A stretch of DNA of 32,473 nucleotides from Podila epigama. Taxonomy: Eukaryota > Mortierellomycota > Mortierellomycetes > Mortierellales > Mortierellaceae. Position numbers and translations under genes: made by a program. The stretch is taken from assembly GCA_015679605.1 (NCBI GenBank), contig JAAAVE010000115.1, forward strand, positions 1 to 32,473, given 5' to 3'. Below the pieces are notes generated by a model. It was not told the origin of the DNA. It did no database searches and saw nothing but the letters and a program-made list of their open reading frames with translations. Positions 1-8,976 of this stretch are shown here, one piece after another (position 1 is the first letter of the stretch; each line of letters begins with the position of its first letter).

Positions 1-927
1 TGTAGCGCATGTACTCAAACTCGCGTTCGCCTTTAAAGTGAACGTTTTGTAACAGTTGCTGAGGCACGGGGCAGTCCATGACCAAGTTGCCGTCAGTGAG
101 CGGAACATGACAAACCGACTATGTCCATTGAAAGGGGCAGAGAGTACGTGAGTAAGTTAGATAACGCGAACGTGAATGTGTAGATTTGTGTGTGCTGCTC
201 CGAGTTCAACTAAGAACATGAAGAGTAGCAAATGTGTGCAAAGTACAAAAAAAGAAAAAAAGAAAAAGAAAAACAGGAGTTCCGGAAAGCACAACAGTTC
301 ATAAACACCAAGCGTTCGCTCAGATTGTGAGCTCACAACAAGCCAAGCCAAAGTTTCACCAACGTTAGTGTTCCCATCACTTGTGTGTTAAAAATGAGCT
401 CTCAAACATTGTCCTCAACGGCAAAAATAGGCATAGAATCTGTCGCTTGTCCCGAAGGTTGTTGCCCGATTCACATCCGTCCTCCCTGTTCGACATAATT
501 GGAAAAATACAAAGACATAAAAACATACCCTGCGGTTCATGGTTGCTGCTCTGTCGAGTTTAGAGACGGACCGAGGCATGGGAGGGCCTTGCGGATACCC
601 ATTGCGGTCAAGTTGATGTTGTTGTGATGGTGGGGGGCGACCGCCTGCTCGCCCTTGGTTGCTCAAGAGTCCTGCTCCATCGCTATCATCAATATCGTAG
701 CCGGAATGGCCAACGTTGTGGCTGTATCCTCCGGGGCCGCCCGTGCCAGGCCCGCCGTAGCCAACGGGCTGTTGTGGCGGGTATCCTCCTCCATTCATTC
801 GAGGTGATGTTGGCGAGCGCATGCTGTGGTTGGTAGGCGTACGGTGTGGGGGACCAGCATAATATGGTTGTTGCTGTGGTGGACCTCCCTGCGGGGGATA
901 TTGGTTATTGTTGTTATATCGAGACAT
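1..927 (-). CDS. Chitin synthase, N-terminal part (cut by window edge)
   Basis: Processive family 2 glycosyltransferase of the plasma membrane that makes chitin from UDP-GlcNAc. Exon 1 (927-529, 133 codons) encodes a disordered Pro/Gln/Gly/Asn-rich tail starting MSRYNNNNQYPPQ, as is usual at the N terminus of class I-III enzymes. A GTATGT donor at 528 and a CATAG acceptor at 120-119, with a CTAAC branch site nearby, remove 410 nt and keep phase 0. Exon 2 (118-1) reads VPLTDGNLVMDCPVP and, 20 residues later, EFEYMRY, the hallmark of the chitin synthase N-terminal domain (PF08407). The catalytic QxxRW part lies outside the window. The intron is long for this locus, and a small extra exon inside it cannot be excluded. 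Family call is strong; the exact class is not determined. Confidence 0.88.
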
Positions 928-1377
928 TTGTCTGGACAGTTTATTCAGAGAGAATGTGTGTGTGGTATGTTCATATTAATTGTCTGTTTTTTTTTTTTTT
1001 GGTTCGTTGATCCTCCTAGAGATGACATGGAAGGCAGACAATTGCTCCAGGGAAGTCAACAGAGGAATGAGTCCTAGTCTTACATCAGATGAACGTTCTA
1101 AAGATGGTGGGACCGAGATTATGAGAATGAACAGATGAGACAGGATGAAGTGTGAAGGAAGTGTGAAGGAAGACTTGGGCCCTTGAGTGAGGAGATGATG
1201 GACGGTGTAGAAGGAAGGCAGACGCAAGTGATTGTGAATGAAAGTGCAAGGATGAAGACAAGAGTGGAGAAGAAAAGGGAAAGGAAAAAGGAATAGGAAA
1301 AAGGAATAGGGAAAAGGAAAAAAGGAAAAAGAATCAGGTCCCAAGAAGGACCCATGTTTTCGCAACGCCTCATTGTA

Positions 1378-1400
1378 TGTACAGTACATTGTACTGTACA
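1378..1400. promoter_or_regulatory. Inverted repeat TGTACAGTACA-N-TGTACTGTACA
   Basis: Two perfect 11-nt arms are separated by one base. Each arm is itself close to a TGTAC/GTACA palindrome, and further TGTACAT or ATGTAC words occur at about 1456-1480. This could be a dimeric transcription factor site or a small cruciform about 450 nt upstream of the chitin synthase start. The symmetry is plain in the sequence; the function is unknown. Confidence 0.5.
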
Positions 1401-1900
1401 ATTAAACAACGCCTGCTTCTTGTTGCGAAATACATCGGGGGAGATACATGCTGTTTATGTACGTTCCTTCACTGTACATAATGTTGCCAATAGGATGGAT
1501 GGGATGGATGGGATGAGATGGGATGCGCTTCAGCCCTCCTCTCTTCACCCACATTCACATTTTCATCGCCGCGATGTCGTAGAGGTTGTTTTAGTTTATT
1601 TATTTATTTTTTGGATTATTGTGTCTTTAATCAATTATCAAAATGTCTTTTCCGCCCACTCACAACTTTCAAGTGGCCACAAGAACAAAAAAAAAAAAAA
1701 AGAGCAGACGGAAGCAACATCAATCCTCTTTGTTTATTGTATCCCTCAGGCATTGTCACAACTGAACTAAACAACACCCTTATCCACTTACCCCATGGTC
1801 TTTCTCATGTCTACGACAACATGTATTAGGTGTGTATGCTTCATTGTTTCAAGTCTTGCTTAATTTGTTTTGTTGACTTGCTGCTTCTTTTTCATTCGCC

Positions 1901-1936
1901 TCACTCACTCACTCACTCACTCACTCACTCACTCAC
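1901..1936. repeat. (TCAC)9 microsatellite
   Basis: Nine uninterrupted TCAC units, followed by ACTAAC and more degenerate CACTCA words. It is simple-sequence DNA in a non-coding region. Confidence 0.95.
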
Positions 1937-2106
1937 TAACACATGCACTCACTCTCTCATGCACTCCCCGCTCAACCACTCAACGCCCAACGTCCGTCCC
2001 TGAATAAGCTAAAAGGGGAAAGGGGGGAAATGTCGAACACCAAATGGCCAAATTAAATTTCAAATGATAAATTCAGCCAATCATATCGCTCGATATCTCT
2101 GCTCTC

Positions 2107-2459
2107 TCAACTCCCTTTCATTTTCATGTCCAGCTGATGCTGGACTTGACGGATGGTCTTAACATGGTCGTCTTGTTCATCCTGTTAAAAACGAAAACCT
2201 TTTTCAAAAGGTGCCCAACCCTCCTCCATGTTCTCTGGGAGGAAAAAAAAGATGTCTCGTTTTGATAGATATTCCGCAAATGTTTTCATGACGATGATGG
2301 CGTCCATGGTAGAACTTTTCTTTTCTTTCTACAATACAAAATGATGATAAAGTCTTACAGGTCCCACCCAGAAGCCGAAATGTTCAAAGAAGTAACAAGG
2401 GAAAAAGCAAAGGTCACGTTGCTCTCGAAAACGATAATCTCGGGGCTTTTGTCCAGTTC
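2107..2459 (-). CDS. Possible 3' exons of an unrecognised gene
   Basis: Two open stretches join in phase. The upstream one (2459-2359) reads GQKPRDYRFREQRDLC and then FFEHFGFWVGP, ending at a good GTAAGA donor (2358-2353). The downstream one (2181-2107) follows a TTTTTAACAG acceptor and reads DEQDDHVKTIRQVQHQLDMK up to TGA, an amphipathic-looking tail. The 177-nt intron keeps phase 0. A possible further 5' part is the minus-strand open stretch at about 2855-2745 and an ATGGCGCA-GTAAGC start/donor at 2928. I do not recognise the product and could not close a full gene model. It may instead be a decayed gene or chance. It would lie head to head with eIF3i. Confidence 0.28.
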
Positions 2460-3014
2460 CTTCACGCAAGGTTCATATCACATTATATCTTTGGCCAAAA
2501 TTTGTTCACAAGGAAGGCAAAAATATCAATACAACAGATTCATGAATTGACGTGTTGCACTATGCATGCGACATCTGGTTCTTGTTGACAATAACGACAA
2601 TGTAAACGTAGACTACAGAATGTGTCTTCATCATAATCGTCCTATCCAATCCTCACTCTGCTCCCTTTAAACATAAAGAGTCCCAACCTCATACATTAAC
2701 GTCGCAAGGATGATTAGGCAAAATAACTATTATTTCATGTTGCAAAAAGGACCACACCCTTTGTAACTTTTGGATTGGTGTGAAAGTACCAAACCGTTTT
2801 GGAACCAGAGACACGTTGCAGCCGGTTCTCCAAGAGACAGAAAGTCAATCGGTCAGATTACTGAATGGCGCACGTGACATCTAAAGTCCGACGCTCAGAA
2901 ATAGAAATAATCGCGCTTACTGCGCCATGTTTGCCCTGATCGCTTGATTTTCACAACAACAAAAAAAGGCCTTGCTTTCATCCATCACTCAGGCCTAGCA
3001 CATCCACATCCACC

Positions 3015-4900
3015 ATGGTACGAGGCTGACTCCATCCATTCATCCATTCATCCATTCATATTGTGAAATATCCTCATAGTGTCCACAGAATTCAACAACC
3101 AACTCGATTCTATACATTGGACATCCTTTAATCTCTGAATCTCAGCATCAGGATTCCATGGTCGCAGAGTTTTTTGAATGAAGCCATAAGTTGATCTCCC
3201 TGACCTCCTTTTGCCTTTTAATCTTTTCAATAGCGTCCAATTCTTCTTCAGGGACATGAGCGTTCGCTTACTCAAATCAAATACAACCGAGAGGGCGATC
3301 TTCTCTTCTCTGTGTCTAAGGATCACGTCGTGAATGCGTGGTTCTCCCACAATGGAGAGCGTCTTGGCACATATGAAGGCCACGTCGGTGCTGTTTGGAC
3401 CGTTGATGTCAATTGTAAGTTCACCATAATGGCGTTGCTCCCGCTTCTCGATCCCGCCCAAAGAGTAGAGCTTTCAATCTGGTTAATTTTCTTCAGGATA
3501 TGTTTGTGAGAGACCCACTTTTTTTTTTCACAACCTCGGTATCATCGGTTGAAAGGGTGACACTTGCGCTTTTGCCCTGGTTCAACAATCTCCCAGTCGT
3601 CCTTTTTGTCTTCTGGGATAGAGCATGTACCCAAGACGGCTGGGTAACCATCCCAGGGGGGGGGGGGTTATTCAAGGTCGTCAGTCCGTCACCCCGAATG
3701 CTATCAATGGAATTTTTGAAGTGGACATTTCTAATATTTTTTTTTTTTTTTTTTTTTTTTTATTCATTTTTTTTTTATTTAACAGATATTTTTTTTTTTT
3801 TGAATATCACACTTTTTTATCTAGCCAAAACTACCTTGTTAGTCTCTGGATCTGCCGATAACACTGCCAAGTTGTGGGATGTCTCCAATGGAAAGTGCCT
3901 AAAGTCATGGGAATTCAACACTGCAGTCCGTCGTGTGCAGTTCTCAGAGGATGACAAAAAGATCTTGCTCATCACTGAGCCCCGTATGGGTTTCCCTGCC
4001 ACCCTCCAAATCTTCAACGTCGAGAACGGTGTCACTGAGCCAGGTACGGTTACAACCGTTCTCTTTGCCATGTTAGGTCTGGCCCTCGTCTTCAAAGAGG
4101 ACAATGTAGTCATTTGGAGCAGTTAACCTAACGATAACATGAATCGTTTTTTCTAGTCTCTTCTGAACCCCTGGAGATTATCCACCCCCAAGGACCCAAG
4201 ATCACTGTTGCTGCTTGGGGCCCTCTTGACAAGTATATCGTTGCTGGCCGCGAGAACGGATCCGTTGCTCTTATTGATCCTCAGGTATGTTAGCTTTTAG
4301 AGCCATGCGTTCTTGTTTTTTGTCCATCGTTCAGATCTCAAGATTAACATTCTTCTCTCCATTTCTTTCACTTCCACACAACTCTCGAATCATTTCTGTA
4401 TGGACCGACCTCAACATACATCATGAACTGCGGATACCCATTTACAGACTGGAGAGTGCGTTAGCACCAACAAGATCCATGACCTTACTTTGACCGACCT
4501 GCAAATGTCCACTGATCGCACCTACTTTATTACGTCGTCGAAGGACAAATCTGCAAAGATTGTCGAGACAGAGTCTTTGGAAGTACTTAAAACCTATGTC
4601 ACTGATACTCCTCTTAACTCGGCCGCCATTATGCCCAAGGTCCAGGAGTTTGTTGTCGTTGGAGGTGGTCAGGAAGCCATGGATGTCACGAGAACCAGCA
4701 GCCGTCAGGGTAAATTCGAGTGCCGTTTCTGGCACAAGGTTCTGGAGGAAGAGGTTGGCCGTGTCCGTGGCCACTTCGGTCCTATTAACACCATTGCCAT
4801 CCACCCTGATGGCCGCTCATTCGCCAGTGGAGGAGAAGATGGTTATGTCCGCGTGCACCACTTTGACGAGGACTTTTTCACTTTCAAGTTCCAGATCTAA
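3015..4900 (+). CDS. TIF34: Eukaryotic translation initiation factor 3 subunit I (eIF3i)
   Basis: WD40 beta-propeller subunit of eIF3, which binds the 40S ribosome; eIF3i docks with eIF3b and eIF3g. Exons: 3015-3017, 3234-3414, 3825-4043, 4157-4284, 4448-4900, giving 327 aa, the normal family length. The first exon is the ATG alone, followed directly by GTACGA; splicing restores the conserved start [19 protein letters not shown]. Later family hallmarks are [31 protein letters not shown] and the C-terminal block [20 protein letters not shown], ending in FKFQI. Phases agree at every junction. Intron 1 contains a short CATTCATC tandem repeat (about 3031-3060). Intron 2 (410 nt) carries a run of 12 G (3656-3667) and long T runs. 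Confidence 0.97.
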
Positions 4901-5308
4901 TTGAACATTGAACAAATGCCTTAATTAAAAGCATACGGAGTGATAAAACAGAGAAGAGATTCTTGTGAGCAAGGTCAAATCTGGATAGTGGAAATGAATA
5001 GAGGAAGGAGTACGATTGTAGAAAATGGATATAAAATGAAACGATAAAAAAAAAGGTCAATGGTTTCTTTCCTCGCTGTGGTATCTTGACGTGTCCGTCG
5101 ACTGGTTGACCACTCTCAGCCAATCAGCGTCGGAGAATTCGAGATATTGGATTTTGGGGGAGTGGGAAAGAAAAAAGTCAAAAAACGCGCTAGCATTGCA
5201 TCCCACTCGATTGTTATAACACATCCATTCGTACATTGTAAGCCAACTTGACATATCTTTCCATACTCCATCACCCAATCCTTGCATAAAGTGAAATAAA
5301 CCAATTCC

Positions 5309-6673
5309 ATGGCGAAGTTCTCATCCTTCCTACTTACCGGAGTGTTGGCCGTGGTTGTGGCAGGATCATCAACATGGCAGGTGGCCGACATCAATGTGTC
5401 TGTTGTGAAAAGTGATGGTATCAAGACAACTGAACACAAGTAAGCACAAGTGAACAATCTCACCAACATAAATGCTATTGAAATAGAAAAGGCTGGCCAA
5501 AACCTTTGAAAGAAGATGGAATCACGATGTTCATGTCATCATCCATTGTGCGCGCACTTTGGGATCACATCAAGGACAAATAACTCATGGTAAAAACTAT
5601 GCTTTCGATATTAGGCTGACGTACCCCCAGGCAATCAGCAGCGCTGACGCTATCACCGTGGGACCCACAGATAACTTGGTAATGTCCTTCAAGGTCGAAA
5701 ACAAGGAGCGTCCTCACCAAGCCATGGTTCGCTTTGACAGCAAGGATGAGTACGAGGATCAGATTCTTGTTGTTGCTCCCGTCAAGAAGATCTCAGGAAA
5801 GGGTCGTCTCGAGTTGGTAAGGAAGCATGGTATAAAGTCAAGCATAACCGAGTTATGGGTGGAGTCTTACCTCGAACAAAAGGCGAATGAATATCCTCTA
5901 TCTCCCTCTGACTCTCTCTGTCCTTTCTTTTATTTTATTTTATTTTTTTTTATAAAAAAAAGAACATTGCAAAGGCAAACAAAAAGTTCAAGTACGGTAC
6001 TCGCAAATACGATATAACTTTACTGCTTGGAGGGCCAAAGGTGGATGAGGGACTCCAGTACCATCTCGGCGAGATCGAGATCCAAGGACCTTCCACCAAC
6101 CCACCCACCCGTCCTTCCCGTGTCCAATACCAGGCCCAAAATGAGATCCACCACCAGTTCCGACCTGATCAAAAATTGATCAACCGTGCCGTCTCTGGCC
6201 TCTTTTCGCTCTTGGTCTTAGCTCCATTTGCTGTCCTTGCGTATCTGGTATTGTCCACTGTATTATTGTTCTTTCTTGAGTTTACTCATCTGTTTGATCA
6301 GATCCAGAGTTTAGTTGTCTACGTGGATCCGTCCTTAGCAAGTCCTTATTAACGATTAATGACCCTTTCGATTTTTCAACGATTTTTCTTTTTTCAGTGG
6401 AGCCATCTTGGCATCAAGTTTGAGCCCCTCAAGAGCCTTGTCCAGAACCCTGTGGATTTGGCAATGGCCATCATCTTCTTCGGATCACTCGCCAGCATTG
6501 AATTTGTCTTTTACTCGTACTGGACTCATATTACTTTGTTTCCCGTTCTTCAGTACCTTGGTATCCTCTCTGTTGTTGCCATTGTCTCGGGTCGCTCCGT
6601 CCTTTCTGCCGTGCAGACTAGACGTATTAAGCGTTCTGGTGCGGTCGATCATGTTACCAAGAAGGAAATTTAA
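5309..6673 (+). CDS. SWP1: Oligosaccharyltransferase subunit ribophorin II (Swp1)
   Basis: ER membrane subunit of the oligosaccharyltransferase that N-glycosylates nascent proteins. Exons 5309-5439, 5615-5816, 5963-6247 and 6398-6673 give 297 aa, near yeast Swp1. A cleavable signal peptide (MAKFSSFLLTGVLAVVVAGS) leads into the lumenal beta-rich domain with the family block FKVENKERPHQAMVRF. Then come HHQFRPDQKLINRAVSG and three hydrophobic helices (about FSLLVLAPFAVLAYL, AMAIIFFGSLASIEFVFY and LQYLGILSVVAIVSG), and a basic cytosolic tail. The first intron was chosen to run to TTAG at 5614 because this restores EHK-LTYPQAISSAD; nearer AG sites bring in a stop or unrelated sequence. It ends 105 nt from the convergent QTRT2 gene. 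Confidence 0.95.
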
Positions 6674-6778
6674 AAAGTGAAATAAAATACAACGAGCAAG
6701 GGGTACGCCAAGTCCAACCCCTGATACAAGGACATTATGATTTTTCTTGGGAGATGTTTGAAAGATTGGGCTTTATGG

Positions 6779-8778
6779 CTATTCCTTGTGATCACTGAGA
6801 GCCATCCTCTGAGCTCTGGACAACTCTCGATCCTTCAGCTTTTGTGCCCTCATTTGCTTCTTGTTTACCATCTGGCGCTGCCTCGCCTCGTTTTGAGCAG
6901 CAACTTCAGTCGCATCTGCGACAATTGGCGTTTTAGAGACAGTGGTGTTGGCTTTACCCTCAGAACTGTCATTCCGGTTCCGCTTGGAGAGCGAAGCCTC
7001 CAATACGCGTTGGGCTTCATGAATTTCGCCTGTCCGTTCTGGCTCTGTCCCAAACTGTTTCCTGAACTGCTCCGAAAGCGTGACAAAGGAGCCATCGACA
7101 ATACTCTGACGAATGTTGGTGAAGAACTTGGAGTACTGATGCATGTTATGACTTAAAAGATTGAAAACGTCCTAGTCAGCATACACAGCTCCATATAATT
7201 TCGCCCATTTTTTTTGTACGAAACCAGAACACCTACCTCATAAGTAAAACTGTAGCAAGCATCTCGTGGGCTTTAAGCAAGTGGTTGATGTAAGCTCGTG
7301 TGTGGCGTCCACCTTTGCAAGCATAACATTCGCAACCTTCCATAATGGGGACAAATTTGTCCGCATGTTCATCATCCCACAAGTTGATCCAGCGCTTATT
7401 GTTTTGACCTACGTTGCTCTCTTCGGGTGCAGCAGAGGTAGAATCGATCGAATCAGTTGCCGCAGATGACGATGTAGCCCCAAATGTATACAACGACGCC
7501 TTTCCGTCCTCTGTCAGCAGAAAAGGGTAAGTTGTGTCAAACAGGTCCACGCCTAGCTCGACAGATCGAAGGACATCCTCTAAATAAAAGCATCAGAGGA
7601 AATTCACGAATAAGTTCAGAGTTCTCTTCTCCCCAAAAAGTAGTCAAGAAAATAAATAAAAGGGCGAATTCAAAAAGAGATGTGGCAACATTTCAATAAA
7701 AAAGTACCTGGTGTTTGCACGCCATATACGAGGCGCGGTTTCTCCTTTGGCAAGTGGTCGAGCGACGCCTTGAGCAGGTGTAGAATCTCGTCCTTGCTTC
7801 CTGGTAAGGCGTTTGCATCCACTATATAGCCATCAACACCTGTCCGTTTAGCTGTTTCCTGCGCACTTCTGATCCGCTCTTGCTCAAACTGGGAACCCTG
7901 CACATGAGCAAATAGGCCCACTTCAGTCCAGGGCTGCGTGGTGATTGTCTTGTTCGGAAGCGCATCCTCACCCATTCTGGCTCCAATTGGTGTCTTGACA
8001 TCAGGCTCCTTGTTTTCTTTGTTCTCCTTGTTCTCCTTGGTCTTGCTCTTAAGCCTCTTTTTCTCGTCGGCGGCACGATCCTGAGCCAAACCATCCTTGC
8101 CCTCCCGCTCCATCAAAGCCTGATCCAGCCACTTTAAAGATCGATCAACTGATTTCTGAACGCGCTTTAGGCCTGGCTCCTTTGTGTCCGATATCGAATC
8201 TGAAAAGCTGCCAACAATATCTGGGCGGTAGACCCTGACTACCTTCAGGTAATCTTCCAGTGACAACTGACGAACGCCCTGCTGCGAAATCATGGAAACG
8301 TGGCGGTCCGAGTTAAAGGGCACCTTAACAAATGAAGATGGATCGCGCAAATCACAGAGAAGAATCAGGTCCTGCAGGTTCAGGAACTTTGAGAGAGTGA
8401 AGGGCCATTTGTCCAAAGATACCGAAAACTGATCCTGCCTGTATTGAACACAAAGTTACATGAGTAATCCCTCCCCATTGGTCGCAAATATTCATATTGT
8501 GTCAAAAACATAACAAAGAAATCGTACAATAGCTGTTCCATGCTAACATTGACACTGTTAAACCCTTGCAAGCGAAGCGTGTCAGGAGTCAGGTGTGGGA
8601 CCGAGCCTTTCACAGAGTACATGAAGCAGCCTGGGGTTTCGATGATTCGTCTATCCTTCGTAGTGGTGTCATGACCCTCAGTGCTACCAGCAGGGGCAAC
8701 ATTCATGGCCAACACACCGCAACGAGCGGTGGACAGCTGAGTTGACTGACGAATGATGCTGAAGGTCAGCGGTGACAT
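6779..8778 (-). CDS. QTRT2: Queuine tRNA-ribosyltransferase accessory subunit 2
   Basis: Non-catalytic partner of the eukaryotic TGT heterodimer, which exchanges guanine 34 for queuine in GUN anticodons. Exons: 1 from ATG 8778 to about 8460, 2 from about 8434 to 7708, 3 7579-7237, 4 7151-6779. Hallmarks: LRPMGRDY, DKWPFTLSKFLNLQDL, VQKSVDRSLKWLDQAL, KEKPRLVYGVQTP, GVDLFDTTYP and the zinc site CECYACKGGRHTRAYINHLL, followed by HNMHQYSKFF. The product is about 585 aa, longer than the roughly 415 aa of animal homologues because of charged insertions (KENKENKENKE) and a long helical C-terminal tail. Junctions 2/3 and 3/4 are clean. Junction 1/2 is not: the two frames differ and no normal intron reconciles them (see findings). 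An indel in the assembly is the simplest explanation. Confidence 0.93.
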
Positions 8779-8976
8779 TGTGGCAAAAGTGATTGTTGAT
8801 GATCAAATGTCGAGGTGATATCTTGCCAGGACATGCGCACGAGTGGCTTGGGATATTTTATTTGACCACGAATATCATTTTTTAATTGTTGGTGGCGCGT
8901 GCTCTAAATGTCGCTGGGTATTGTCGACAACGCAAGTTCAAACAAGCCTCCCATTGGGGCTATGGGAAGTACTATC

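Larger units (their letters stand above)
928..2106. promoter_or_regulatory. Intergenic region, probable chitin synthase promoter
   Basis: No convincing gene was found in about 1.2 kb. It holds a purine-rich tract (about 1140-1335, rich in GAAAAGGA on the plus strand, so CT-rich on the coding strand of the chitin synthase), a TGTACA-type inverted repeat (1378-1400), a GGATG-type repeat (about 1494-1524) and a TCAC microsatellite. Short ORFs here are simple-sequence translations. Length and CT-richness fit an upstream regulatory region; that role is inferred. Confidence 0.45.

Noticed and set aside
1901-1936. TCAC repeat as a CRISPR-like array
   Set aside because: Uninterrupted 4-nt microsatellite with no spacers.
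2182-2198. 17-nt GT…AG segment (GTTTTCGTTTTTAACAG on the minus strand) as a mini-intron
   Set aside because: Removing it creates a TGA at once; the AACAG acceptor works better with the GTAAGA donor at 2358.
2341-2550. 69-codon plus-strand ORF
   Set aside because: No family features, no leader, and it overlaps better (though weak) minus-strand exons.
3048-3461. 137-codon minus-strand ORF
   Set aside because: Antisense to eIF3i exon 2 and intron 1; the plus strand gives a conserved WD40 protein.
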